A stretch of DNA of 64,000 nt from an uncultured Christensenella sp. GTDB taxonomy: Bacteria; Bacillota; Clostridia; Christensenellales; Borkfalkiaceae. The translations under genes were made by a program, and so were the position numbers. The stretch spans positions 33,636-97,635 of the forward strand of contig CAJTLF010000006.1 in the NCBI GenBank assembly GCA_910577555.1. Direction: 5' to 3'. Below, piece after piece: positions 40,660 through 49,902 of this stretch. The notes under the pieces were generated by a model. It worked only from the letters and a program-made list of their open reading frames with translations, did not search any database and was not told the DNA's origin. Every line of letters begins with the position of its first letter. Position 1 is the stretch's first letter.

Positions 40660-41850
40660 ATGAATACGATTAAAATTCCCGAAATTCTTTTACCTAAGGA
40701 CGCGGATTTGCATAAATGGGCGGTGAACGCCTGCGACCAGTATACTTCCGATTACAATTATTGGCGTGAAGTGGAAAGGCTGACGGAAGGCGTTCCGTCT
40801 GCTTACAATCTGATTTTTCCCGAAATATATTTAAACGACAAGCCCGAAGAACGGATTGCGCGTATCAACGAAAATATGCGCGACTACCTTTCGGGCGGAA
40901 TTTTTAAAAAGATAACGGACGGGTTTATACTCGTTGAGCGCACCACTCAGTCCGGAACACGCACGGGCATAGTGCTTTCGGTCGACTTGGAAGACTATTC
41001 TTTCGAAAAGGGCGCGAAAACTTTAATCCGCTCCACCGAAGGGACTATTCCCGAAAGGATACCGCCGCGCGTTAAAATCCGCGAAAACGCCGTTCTGGAA
41101 TTGCCGCACGCAACTCTGCTTTACGACGACGGTGAAAACAGAGTGCTGAACGCCGTTGAACGGGGCGAAGTTCTGTACGATTTCGAGCTTATGCAGGGCG
41201 GCGGACGTGTCAAAGGCACTTATATTAAAAATGCAAAAGCCGTTATTCGCGCGCTCTATTCGCTGGCGGACGACTGCCGCAGTAAGTACGGCGGGGAAGA
41301 GCTGCTGTTTGCGGTCGGCGACGGCAATCACTCGCTTGCCGCGGCTAAGACCTGTTGGAATATTCTGAAAGAGAAACTGAGCGAGAGCGAAAGAGTAAAT
41401 CACCCCGCACGTTACGCGTTGGTTGAAGTAATAAATATTTTCGACCCCGCTCTCAACTTCGAGCCTATTCACCGCTATATAAAAACCGAACGCGTAAAGG
41501 AATTTGCCGACGGGTTTATGACGAACGGCGGGCGAACGGCGTATATTGTAGTAGACGGCTGTAAAAAACCAATCGCGTTTGACGACGAAGTGCCGCAGGG
41601 TATTAAACTTGCGGACAAGTACGCTTACGGTTTCATTGAGCAATACGGCGGTGAAATAGATTATATCCACGGCGAAAACGATTTGACGGAGCTTACCAAA
41701 AAAGGCGGCGTGGGGTTACTTCTTCCGTCCATAAAAAAAGACGACTTTTTCGGTCTGATAATAAGGGGCGGCAACCTTCCGCGTAAGACGTTTTCTATCG
41801 GCGAAGGTTACGAAAAACGCTATTATATCGAGTGTAAAGCTATAAAGTAA
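40660..41850 (+). CDS. DUF1015 family protein
   Basis: 396 aa. The family core is clear: VNACDQYTSDYNYW near the start, the NLIFPEIY region, HATLLYDDGENR and the invariant FAVGDGNHSLAAAK. The family is widespread in bacteria and has a ParB/sulfiredoxin-like fold of unknown function. Other DUF1015 genes lie beside serine and one-carbon metabolism genes, which is not the case here. It is translated from a start 3 nt after the CdaR stub without its own ribosome site. Confidence 0.9.
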   Translation: MNTIKIPEILLPKDADLHKWAVNACDQYTSDYNYWREVERLTEGVPSAYNLIFPEIYLNDKPEERIARINENMRDYLSGGIFKKITDGFILVERTTQSGTRTGIVLSVDLEDYSFEKGAKTLIRSTEGTIPERIPPRVKIRENAVLELPHATLLYDDGENRVLNAVERGEVLYDFELMQGGGRVKGTYIKNAKAVIRALYSLADDCRSKYGGEELLFAVGDGNHSLAAAKTCWNILKEKLSESERVNHPARYALVEVINIFDPALNFEPIHRYIKTERVKEFADGFMTNGGRTAYIVVDGCKKPIAFDDEVPQGIKLADKYAYGFIEQYGGEIDYIHGENDLTELTKKGGVGLLLPSIKKDDFFGLIIRGGNLPRKTFSIGEGYEKRYYIECKAIK

Positions 41851-41868
41851 AATTTAAAAGGATTAATA

Positions 41869-43197
41869 ATGTCAGTAAAGGTTTGTAAATTCGGCGGTAC
41901 GTCCATGGCGGACGGCAACGTTATCCGCAACGTAAAAAGTATAATCGACGGGGACGCCGAGCGCAAATTCGTAGTCGTATCCGCTCCCGGCAAGAGATAC
42001 TCGGACGATATTAAAGTAACCGATTTACTCTATAAATGCCACGCCGAGCTGCTTTCCTGCGGTTCGTGTGCGGAAAGCTTTGCCGCCGTCCGCGCGCGTT
42101 TTTCTTCCATAGTAAAGGAACTTGGCTTGAATTTTGATATTTCCGCAGTTCTGGACGAGACGCAGGCGCGCATAGAGTGCGAGCAGAACGAAGACTTTAC
42201 CGCGTCGCGCGGGGAATATCTCAGCGCGCGGATAGTGGCTGAAGTTCTCGGCGCAAAGTTCGTGGACGCGGAAACGGTGGTTTTTTTCAAGGAAAACGGC
42301 TCTTTGGACGGCGAAAGGTCGTACAGGGCGATAGCCGCCGAATTGTCCGGCGTTGAGCGCGCCGTTTTGCCCGGCTTTTACGGCAAGGGCGTTGACGGCA
42401 GGGTCAAGACTTTTTCACGCGGCGGGTCGGATATTTCGGGCGCGGTGGTGGCGCGTGCGGTAAACGCGTCGGTGTACGAAAACTGGACGGACGTATCGGG
42501 CTTTCTTGCCTGCGACCCCAGAATAGTACAAAGCCCCAAACGCATTAAACGCCTTTCGTATAAGGAGCTTCGCGAACTTAGCTATATGGGCGCAAACGTA
42601 CTGCACAGCGACAGTATTTTTCCCGTGCGCAGGGCTAATATTCCCATTCAGATAAAAAACACTTTCCGCCCGCAGGACGAAGGTACGGCTATTTTGCCCA
42701 GCTCGCGCTATGTGCCGAGCGGAAATCTTGTTACGGGTATTGCGGGTAAAAAGAATTTTACCGTTATCTTCATTGAAAAATCGCATATGAACTCGGAAGT
42801 GGGTTTTATACGCGACGTTTTGAGCGTGCTTGCCGCCGAAGGTGTTTCCGTGGAGCATATACCTTCGGGCATAGACACGATGTCGCTCGTAATAGACAGT
42901 CACAGCCTTACGGACGCAAAACTGAATAAAATTGTTGAAGGCATAAAGGAAACGGTCGCTCCCGACCTTATCCGCATAATAGACAATATCGCGCTTATTG
43001 CTACCGTGGGTCACGGTATGTCGTCGTCGGTCGGTACGAGCGCAAGGATATTCAAGGCTATTGCGGACGCGGATATCAACGTGAAGATGATTGACCAAGG
43101 GTCGAGCGAAATGAACGTAATCACCGGCGTTAAAAACGAAGATTACGAAAAATGTATACGGGCTATTTACGCCGAATTTTTCAATCGGGAAAATTAA
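41869..43197 (+). CDS. lysC: Aspartate kinase
   Basis: 442 aa. Phosphorylates aspartate, the first step to lysine, threonine, methionine and also to the aspartate semialdehyde used by the carboxyspermidine route. N-terminal kinase domain: KVCKFGGTSMADG and the FSRGGSDISGA motif. The C-terminus carries two ACT domains (about residues 295-440), so feedback inhibition is expected. AAAGGA precedes the ATG. It is followed by a membrane-anchored MBL-like gene and the aro genes. Confidence 0.95.
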   Translation: MSVKVCKFGGTSMADGNVIRNVKSIIDGDAERKFVVVSAPGKRYSDDIKVTDLLYKCHAELLSCGSCAESFAAVRARFSSIVKELGLNFDISAVLDETQARIECEQNEDFTASRGEYLSARIVAEVLGAKFVDAETVVFFKENGSLDGERSYRAIAAELSGVERAVLPGFYGKGVDGRVKTFSRGGSDISGAVVARAVNASVYENWTDVSGFLACDPRIVQSPKRIKRLSYKELRELSYMGANVLHSDSIFPVRRANIPIQIKNTFRPQDEGTAILPSSRYVPSGNLVTGIAGKKNFTVIFIEKSHMNSEVGFIRDVLSVLAAEGVSVEHIPSGIDTMSLVIDSHSLTDAKLNKIVEGIKETVAPDLIRIIDNIALIATVGHGMSSSVGTSARIFKAIADADINVKMIDQGSSEMNVITGVKNEDYEKCIRAIYAEFFNREN

Positions 43198-43203
43198 AAT
43201 AAT

Positions 43204-44205
43204 ATGACGCAAAAGAGAAAAAAGGGTTTAAGTAAAACCGTGGCAACGGTTGTTTCGCTTAGCTTGGCGGCGGTTATCGCAATCGCCCTTTTAATAACGA
43301 ATATTTTTATTCCCGTAAAATATCTCTTTGCTTATTTCGTAACCGCCGATAAAAATACGCCTTACGCAATGCGCGTAACTTTCGTGAACGTGGGTTACGG
43401 TGACTGCACCGCGGTGGAGTTTCCGGACGGCAAGGTTATGCTTGTTGACGGCGGCGACGGAAGTTATTATAACCAACTGAAAATATTTACCGAACTCAAC
43501 GCCCGCGGCATAGAAAAGATAGACTATCTTTTATGTACTTCGGTAAGCGAAGAGCGTTGCGGCGGGCTTGCCGAAATTTTAAAATATAAAACAGCCGAAA
43601 AAGTTTACGCGCCATATTATCCCGTAACTTATTTGAACGAGGGATTCCGCTCTTTCCGCGAAGCCGTGAAAGAATTTGAAATTATCGAGTACGGCGCGGG
43701 CGTATTTAACGACGAATACGGCTATAATTTTTGCGTACTGTCGCCGTCCGCACACGATTTGTCGGGCGGGGAATACGATATACTCGCGCAAGACCCGTCC
43801 ACGAAAAACATCAACGACGCATCTGCCGTAATCTGGATTGAATACTGCGGAAAGGCGTTTTTGCTTTGCGGCAACGTGTCTTCCGAAATACAGGACAAGC
43901 TGATTGAAAAATTTCAAAAAGGGCTTGAGATTGACGGAAGAACTTTGGATTTGTCCCGTTGCACGGTAATTAAAGTGCCGAACCACGGCTCTTACTTTGC
44001 GGCGAACGCAGAGCTTTACGATGCGGCTAAACCCGAATACGCTGTGTTGTCCGTCGGCGACAACGGTTTCGGAAATCCCACGGCGCAGGCGTTATCTCTC
44101 GCGCAGGGGTGCGTGGGCGAAAATATTTACCGTACCGATACCGACGGAACGGTGGTTTTTACAGTTACCGACGGCGGAATTACGGTTAAAAAGGAGAAAG
44201 TATGA
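43204..44205 (+). CDS. ComEC-like MBL-fold protein lacking the metal motif
   Basis: 333 aa. One N-terminal membrane helix (residues 14-40) anchors a domain like the C-terminal metallo-beta-lactamase domain of ComEC: TFVNVGYGDCTAVEFPDGKVMLVDGGD matches the usual start, and VPNHGSYFA matches the late His-Gly-Ser motif. The central HxHxDH metal site, normally THxDxDHxGG, reads TSVSEERCGG. The binding residues are gone, so catalysis is unlikely. It might be a pseudo-enzyme with a structural or binding role. It overlaps aroC by 4 nt and looks to be part of that operon. Confidence 0.82.
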   Translation: MTQKRKKGLSKTVATVVSLSLAAVIAIALLITNIFIPVKYLFAYFVTADKNTPYAMRVTFVNVGYGDCTAVEFPDGKVMLVDGGDGSYYNQLKIFTELNARGIEKIDYLLCTSVSEERCGGLAEILKYKTAEKVYAPYYPVTYLNEGFRSFREAVKEFEIIEYGAGVFNDEYGYNFCVLSPSAHDLSGGEYDILAQDPSTKNINDASAVIWIEYCGKAFLLCGNVSSEIQDKLIEKFQKGLEIDGRTLDLSRCTVIKVPNHGSYFAANAELYDAAKPEYAVLSVGDNGFGNPTAQALSLAQGCVGENIYRTDTDGTVVFTVTDGGITVKKEKV

Positions 44206-45326
44206 AATTAACTACCGCGGGAGAATCGCACGGAAAAGGTTTAATAGCCGTAATAGAAGGTCTGCCCGCCAACCTTAAATTAGATATCGAAGAGATTAAT
44301 TATTATCTTTCGTTGCGGCAGGGCGGTTACGGCAGGGGTGCGCGGCAGAAGATAGAGCGGGACACCGTTGAAATACTCAGCGGCGTGAGAAATTCGCTTA
44401 CTTTGGGCAGTCCGGTAACACTCCTTATCAAAAATAACGATTACGCGAATTGGAGCGAAGTGATGTCCGCGGAAAAAGCGGATACGTCACTGCGCAGACT
44501 TACCAAAGTAAGACCGGGACACGCCGACCTTGCGGGCGTATTGAAATACGGACACGACGACGCGCGCAACGTGCTTGAAAGGGCGAGCGCGCGGGAAACG
44601 GCGGCGCGCGTTGCGGCGGGTACGGTGGCTAAACAATATTTAAAAGAAATCGGCGTGGAAATAAGCGGGTTCGTAAAAGCTGTTTGCGGCGTTACCGACG
44701 AAAAAGATTATCCATTCGAAGCTTTGGATAACGCGAAAAAAAGCCGTCTTTTTATGCTTAATAAAGAAAAGGAAGAAAAGGCAGTCGCGCTTTTGGACGA
44801 GCTTAAGGAAAACGGCGACACTGCGGGCGGCGTTCTGGAAATACGCGTGAAAGGCTTGAAGAGCGGGTTCGGCAGTTGTATGACTTACGACCAAAAGCTC
44901 GACGCAAGGCTTGCGTTTGCGGCTATGAGCGTGCAGGCGGTAAAGGGAGTGGAAATAGGTCTCGGCTTTAAGGCGACGGAAATGCGCGGCAGTAAAGTAC
45001 ACGACGAAATTTATTACGACGGCGGGTATTACCGTAAAACAAACAACGCGGGCGGTATCGAAGGCGGTATGTCTAACGGCGAAGAAATTGTATTACGCGC
45101 CGCAATGAAGCCTATTCCCACGCTGATGTGCGGGCTGAATACCGTGGATATTATAACGCACGAAAGCGTAAAAGCGGCAAGCGAGCGCAGTGACGTATGC
45201 GCAGTTTGCGCCGCGGAAGTCATACTCGAAAGCGCGGTGGCGTTCGCTCTTGCCCAAACGGTAGCGGAACGGCTGGGCGGAGACGATATGCGCGAAGTTA
45301 AAGAGCGTTACGCTCTGTTAAGGTAA
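44202..45326 (+). CDS. aroC: Chorismate synthase
   Basis: 374 aa. Converts EPSP to chorismate with reduced FMN. Family signatures: TAGESHGKGLIAVIEGLP at the start, the RQGGYGRGARQKIE stretch, GHADLAGVLKYGHDDARNVLERASARETAAR, and NNAGGIEGGMSNGE near the end. ATGA overlap with the upstream gene. First of the five shikimate genes aroC-B-E-Q-K. Confidence 0.97.
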   Translation: MKLTTAGESHGKGLIAVIEGLPANLKLDIEEINYYLSLRQGGYGRGARQKIERDTVEILSGVRNSLTLGSPVTLLIKNNDYANWSEVMSAEKADTSLRRLTKVRPGHADLAGVLKYGHDDARNVLERASARETAARVAAGTVAKQYLKEIGVEISGFVKAVCGVTDEKDYPFEALDNAKKSRLFMLNKEKEEKAVALLDELKENGDTAGGVLEIRVKGLKSGFGSCMTYDQKLDARLAFAAMSVQAVKGVEIGLGFKATEMRGSKVHDEIYYDGGYYRKTNNAGGIEGGMSNGEEIVLRAAMKPIPTLMCGLNTVDIITHESVKAASERSDVCAVCAAEVILESAVAFALAQTVAERLGGDDMREVKERYALLR

Positions 45327-45329
45327 AAT

Positions 45330-46391
45330 ATGCGTAAAATTTTGCTTGAAACGGGATTTTCTAACAGCGAGATATTTTGCGGCACGGGGGCTTTCGAAGC
45401 CCGCGCAAAGGGGTACGCCTGCGGTCAGGTTTGCGTTATAACAGATACCAACGTGAACGCACTGTACGGCGAACTTATCAATAAGACTTTTCCCGAATGT
45501 TTTTTAACCGTAATTCCTGCGGGGGAAGAGAGTAAAAATCCCAAAACGCTGTTGAAAATTTTAAACGATATGCTTAAACGCGGTATGCACCGTAACTGTA
45601 CCGTTATTGCTTTCGGCGGCGGCGTCGTGGGCGATATTGCGGGGCTTGCCGCGTCGCTGTATATGCGCGGCGTGAGCTTGGTACAGATACCGACTACGCT
45701 TTTGTCGCAGGTGGACAGCTCTGTCGGCGGCAAAACTGCCGTGGATTTGAACGGAGTAAAAAACGTAATCGGAACGTTTTATCAGCCGAAGGAAGTAATA
45801 GTCGACCCCTTGTTTTTAAAGACCCTGCCCCCGCGCGAGATTAATTGCGGCTTGGGCGAAATAGTAAAGTACGGGGCGTTGGACGGTGCGATTTATAAAA
45901 AACTTAACGAAAATATAAATAACCTGCGCGATTACGGCTTTTTGGAAGAAATAACTTACGATTGTATTTTATACAAGGCGGATATAGTGAAGCGGGACGA
46001 GCGTGACGACAAGGGCTTGAGAAAGGCGTTGAATTTAGGACACACTACGGGACACGCGTTCGAACTGAATTACGGCGGCAGGTCGCACGGCGAGTTCGTG
46101 CTTATAGGTATGTATTACGAGCTGTATATCGCCGTTAAACGCGGCATATGCGGGGGGCAATACGCCGAAGCGTTGAAAAATCTTATTTATGAAGTTTTGG
46201 GCGCAATGCCTTGCTACCCGAATATTTCGGACGCGGCGAAAGCCGCCGTTCACGATAAGAAGAACGATGACGCTGATATTGCGTTAATACTTCCCGTATC
46301 CGAAGGCGAGTGGACGGAACTAAAACTCGGGTTAAAGGAATATACGCGCTATCTTAAAGAATGCGCAAGCGAGTTCAGGGGGCTTTTATGA
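45330..46391 (+). CDS. aroB: 3-Dehydroquinate synthase
   Basis: 353 aa, NAD- and metal-dependent. Makes 3-dehydroquinate from DAHP. Key motifs: PAGEESKN, FGGGVVGDIAGLAASLYMRG, PTTLLSQVDSSVGGKTAVD, and the metal ligands in LGHTTGHAFE and GRSHGEFV. It starts 3 nt after aroC and overlaps aroE by 4 nt. Confidence 0.96.
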   Translation: MRKILLETGFSNSEIFCGTGAFEARAKGYACGQVCVITDTNVNALYGELINKTFPECFLTVIPAGEESKNPKTLLKILNDMLKRGMHRNCTVIAFGGGVVGDIAGLAASLYMRGVSLVQIPTTLLSQVDSSVGGKTAVDLNGVKNVIGTFYQPKEVIVDPLFLKTLPPREINCGLGEIVKYGALDGAIYKKLNENINNLRDYGFLEEITYDCILYKADIVKRDERDDKGLRKALNLGHTTGHAFELNYGGRSHGEFVLIGMYYELYIAVKRGICGGQYAEALKNLIYEVLGAMPCYPNISDAAKAAVHDKKNDDADIALILPVSEGEWTELKLGLKEYTRYLKECASEFRGLL

Positions 46392-47185
46392 AATTTGCGG
46401 TTATAGGTAAGGACGTATCCAAATCTTCAAGCCCCGAAATGCACTCGTTTATTGCCGGACGGCTGGGTGCGGAAATTATTTACGATAAAATTTCAGTGCC
46501 TGAAAACGAGTTTTGTAACCGCGTGAACGGGTTATTTAAAGAGTACGACGGGCTTAACTTTACCATTCCGTTTAAACTTACCGTAATACCCTATCTTAAA
46601 GAGATAGCGGGCGACGCGAAGGCGTTCGGCGCGGTGAACACCGTGATAACTGATTCGCTTATCGGTTATAACACGGACGGGCTTGGGTTCGAGCTGATGC
46701 TAAAAAACAACGGCGTCGATGCGTGCGGTAAAAAAGTTTTGATAATCGGCGCGGGCGGCGCGGGAAGAAGCGTTGCGAAAAAGCTGCTCGACGGCGGCGC
46801 GGAAGTTTATATTTACGACAGAACTTTATCGCGCGCGGAGAGCGTTGCGGCGGAATTTATGGGGGTTAATGCAGTAAGTAAAATAGATTTGACCCCGTAC
46901 TATGCCGTAATTAACGCAAGCGGCGTGGGTATGCACGATACGGTGGGCATATCTCCCGTCGGCGCGGAGATTCTCTCGTTTTGCGAAGTCGCCGTAGACC
47001 TTATTTACGAGCCTGAGACGAGTGAATTTCTGAAGATTGCAAAAGGGCTTGGTAAAAAGACGGTAAACGGTCGAGCCATGTTGTTTTATCAGGCGTATTA
47101 CGCGGAATGTATTTACCTTGATTTACAGCCGAACGCGGAAGTCGCAAAGGCGTTATTTGAAGAATATATAGGGGGTAACCGATGA
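46388..47185 (+). CDS. aroE: Shikimate dehydrogenase
   Basis: 265 aa. Reduces 3-dehydroshikimate to shikimate with NADPH. N-terminal substrate domain: GKDVSKSSSPEMH and the LNFTIPFKL lysine. C-terminal Rossmann domain: IIGAGGAGRSVAKKL. The ATG at 46388 follows GGGGG and overlaps the aroB stop; nine earlier in-frame codons lie inside aroB. Overlaps aroQ by 4 nt. Confidence 0.95.
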   Translation: MKFAVIGKDVSKSSSPEMHSFIAGRLGAEIIYDKISVPENEFCNRVNGLFKEYDGLNFTIPFKLTVIPYLKEIAGDAKAFGAVNTVITDSLIGYNTDGLGFELMLKNNGVDACGKKVLIIGAGGAGRSVAKKLLDGGAEVYIYDRTLSRAESVAAEFMGVNAVSKIDLTPYYAVINASGVGMHDTVGISPVGAEILSFCEVAVDLIYEPETSEFLKIAKGLGKKTVNGRAMLFYQAYYAECIYLDLQPNAEVAKALFEEYIGGNR

Positions 47186-47592
47186 AATTACTGTTTATTA
47201 ACGGTGTAAATCTCAATATGACGGGCGAGAGAGAGAAGAGCGTTTACGGCGGACAGACTCTTGCCGAAATAAACGAAGAAATCAAAAAACATTTTTCGGA
47301 CGACGAGTGCGAGTTTTTCCAGAGCAATATCGAAGGGGAAATATGCGGCAAAATCCAGAGTGCGAAGTGCGACGGAATTATTCTCAACGCGGGCGCGTAC
47401 ACGCATTACAGCATTGCTATCCGCGACGCCATTTCTTCCGTTAAAACGCCCGTGGTGGAAGTGCATATGTCTAACGTGCACGCTCGCGAAGAGTTCAGGC
47501 ATACTTCGGTTTTATCCGCGGTGTGTAAGGGCGTCATACTCGGTTTCGGAAAAAACAGCTATATTCTCGCGGGCGAGAGCTTTAAGTTATGA
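47182..47592 (+). CDS. aroQ: 3-Dehydroquinate dehydratase, type II
   Basis: 136 aa, normal length. Start LFINGVNLNMTGERE, catalytic NAGAYTHYSIAIRDAI and VEVHMSNVHAREEFR with SVLSAVCKGVILGFG mark the type II enzyme. Four-nt overlaps with both neighbours. Confidence 0.97.
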   Translation: MKLLFINGVNLNMTGEREKSVYGGQTLAEINEEIKKHFSDDECEFFQSNIEGEICGKIQSAKCDGIILNAGAYTHYSIAIRDAISSVKTPVVEVHMSNVHAREEFRHTSVLSAVCKGVILGFGKNSYILAGESFKL

Positions 47593-48083
47593 ATATAATT
47601 CTCGTGGGTATGCCGGGGAGCGGTAAAACCACCGTTGCCCGCGAGCTGAAAAAAGTTACGGGTTTTCGGGTAGTGGATACCGACGCGCTGATAGTCGAAA
47701 GGCACGGCGAAATAAACGAAATTTTCCGTAAACTCGGCGAAAAAACTTTCCGCGATTACGAAAGCGAAATAATAGCGGAAGTTTGCAAGTCGAGCGGTGC
47801 AATTATTTCGACGGGCGGCGGCAGCGTTCTGCGTGAAGAAAACGCCCGCCTTATGAAAAACTGCGGAAAAATCGTATATCTGCGCGCGAGTGTGGAAACT
47901 ATTTTGAAAAGAACTGCAACCGATAATTCTCGCCCGTTGCTCGCGGGAGAAAAGAGAAAGAATATCGAGCGGCTTTTAAGTGCGCGGGAAGAAATTTATT
48001 CTGGTTGCGCGGATATTGCGGTGGATACGGACGGGCTTTCACCCAAAGAAATCGCAAGTAAAATTACGGAGCTTTTAAAATGA
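47589..48083 (+). CDS. aroK: Shikimate kinase
   Basis: 164 aa. Phosphorylates shikimate. P-loop GMPGSGKTTVA, shikimate-binding DTDALIVERHG, and STGGGSVLREENA followed by a lid region with DNSRPLL. The EPSP synthase gene aroA and DAHP synthase are not in the window. Overlaps the SDR gene by 4 nt. Confidence 0.95.
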   Translation: MNIILVGMPGSGKTTVARELKKVTGFRVVDTDALIVERHGEINEIFRKLGEKTFRDYESEIIAEVCKSSGAIISTGGGSVLREENARLMKNCGKIVYLRASVETILKRTATDNSRPLLAGEKRKNIERLLSAREEIYSGCADIAVDTDGLSPKEIASKITELLK

Positions 48084-48805
48084 AAACTGCGCTTATCACG
48101 GGCGGAACTAAGGGAATAGGAAAGGCAATCGCGCTCGCTTTTTTACAGCGCGGTTACGAAGTGGTTCTCAATTACCACAGCGACCAGCAAGCCGCAATCG
48201 CCGCGCAGGAAGAATTCAATATTCAGGGCTACTGCCCCATACTTCTGCGCGCCGACGTTTCCGACGAGTTGCAGGTTAAAAATATGTTCAAGGAATTTTT
48301 TTCCATTTACGGTAAGCTTGACGTACTCGTAAACAACGCGGGCATTTCCAAAGTTAAGGTAATTCAGGATACGACGGTCGGGGATTGGGATAAAGTATTC
48401 GCCGTGAATGCAAAATCCGCGTTTTTGTGCAGCAGGGAAGTGGCTAATAAAATGATTTTCGCAGGCGGCGGCTCTATCGTGAACGTAGCGTCGGTCTGGG
48501 GTGAAGTGGGGGCGAGCTGTGAAGTTGCGTATTCGGCGTCCAAGGGCGCGGTTATCGCGTTTACCAAAGCCCTTGCAAAGGAGCTTGCGCCGTCCAACGT
48601 GCGAGTAAACTGCGTTTCGCCGGGGGTTATCGACACCGCTATGAATTCACACCTTACGGACGACGAAATGCGCGAGCTTGTGGAAGAAATTCCCGCGGGC
48701 AGGATAGGTTTGCCTTCCGACGTGGGCGAAGCGGTAGCGTTTATTGCCGAAAACTCGTATATTACGGGTGAAATTTTGTCGGTAGGCGGCGGTTTCGGAA
48801 AATAA
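48080..48805 (+). CDS. Short-chain dehydrogenase/reductase, FabG-like
   Basis: 241 aa classical SDR: cofactor motif ITGGTKGIGKAIA, NNAG, catalytic Ser with YSASKGA (Tyr and Lys). It is closest in pattern to 3-oxoacyl-ACP reductase, but the position at the end of the aro operon, without fatty acid genes, leaves the substrate open. No downstream terminator is evident in the AT-rich gap before dgt. Confidence 0.88.
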   Translation: MKTALITGGTKGIGKAIALAFLQRGYEVVLNYHSDQQAAIAAQEEFNIQGYCPILLRADVSDELQVKNMFKEFFSIYGKLDVLVNNAGISKVKVIQDTTVGDWDKVFAVNAKSAFLCSREVANKMIFAGGGSIVNVASVWGEVGASCEVAYSASKGAVIAFTKALAKELAPSNVRVNCVSPGVIDTAMNSHLTDDEMRELVEEIPAGRIGLPSDVGEAVAFIAENSYITGEILSVGGGFGK

Positions 48806-48881
48806 AAATATTTTTTTGACAAAAATTTAATAAAAAAAAGTAATTTATAAATTTTTTTCGTATTAATTTAACGGAGAAGAA

Positions 48882-49901
48882 ATGAAGTCGTTAAAAGAAA
48901 GAACTTATGAAATAGAAGACGCTTTCTTTTCGCCGTACGCGTGCAAGTCGAAGGATACTTCTGGCAGGGAGCGGGAAGAGACGCCTTGCGGTATGCGCAC
49001 GGAATTTCAGCGCGACAGGGACAGGATTATTTACTGCAAGGCTTTCAGACGGCTTAAAAACAAGACGCAGGTTTTTTTCTCCCCCGAAGGCGACCACTAT
49101 ATAACCCGACTTACGCATACGCTTGACGTGTCGCAGATAGCGAGAAGTCTTGCACGCGCACTTTCTCTGAACGAAGATTTGGCGGAAGCGATAGCGTTGG
49201 GTCACGATTTGGGGCATACGCCGTTCGGACACAGCGGCGAAAGGATATTGGACAAGCTCTCGCCTACGGGCTTTAAACATAACGAGCAGTCCGTGCGCGT
49301 CGTGGAAGTTCTTGAAAAGGACGGCGCGGGGTTAAATCTCACGCGTGAAGTGCGCGACGGGATTTTAAACCACCCGCAGAGCCGTACGCCCGCAACGCTC
49401 GAAGGCAGATGCGTTTCTATTGCGGACAGGATAGCTTACATAAATCACGATTTGGACGACGCGATTCGCGCGGGTATTTTAACTGCCGACGGCGTTCCCA
49501 AAGAAATAACCGCCGTTTTGGGCAACACTTCGCGCGAAAGGATAAACACCGCCATATCGGCGGTTTACCGCACTTCATACGGTAAAAATTACGTAAAAAT
49601 GGACGAGCCTGTATTAAAGGCAAGCGAAGCGTTGCGGGTATTTATGTTCGAAAAAGTGTATTTTTCGGATAACGCCCGCGGCGAAGAAGAAAAAGCGGAA
49701 AGAATGTTGACGGCAACGTACGAATATTTTATTAATAATTGCCACGCACTTCCGCAAAGCTTTATAAATCTGATAGACGAATACGGGAAAGAGCGGGTAG
49801 TGTGCGATTATCTCTCGTCGATGACGGACAGATACGCAGTTTACACTTTCAACCGCATATTCGTACCCAAGGGCTGGACGCTTTTGGACGAAAACGGGTG
49901 A
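48882..49901 (+). CDS. dgt: Deoxyguanosinetriphosphate triphosphohydrolase-like protein
   Basis: 339 aa HD-domain dNTPase that removes tripolyphosphate from dNTPs. Start with YACKSKDTSGRERE, CKAFRRLKNKTQVFFSPEGDHYITRLTHTL, then the HD site GHDLGHTPFGHSGE and the later DRIAYINHDLDDAI. Matches the short dgt form usual next to dnaG in clostridia. An ACGGAGAAGA site precedes the ATG. An AT-rich gap with a TTGACA but no well-spaced -10 lies upstream. dnaG starts 2 nt after its stop. Confidence 0.93.
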   Translation: MKSLKERTYEIEDAFFSPYACKSKDTSGREREETPCGMRTEFQRDRDRIIYCKAFRRLKNKTQVFFSPEGDHYITRLTHTLDVSQIARSLARALSLNEDLAEAIALGHDLGHTPFGHSGERILDKLSPTGFKHNEQSVRVVEVLEKDGAGLNLTREVRDGILNHPQSRTPATLEGRCVSIADRIAYINHDLDDAIRAGILTADGVPKEITAVLGNTSRERINTAISAVYRTSYGKNYVKMDEPVLKASEALRVFMFEKVYFSDNARGEEEKAERMLTATYEYFINNCHALPQSFINLIDEYGKERVVCDYLSSMTDRYAVYTFNRIFVPKGWTLLDENG

Positions 49902-49902
49902 T

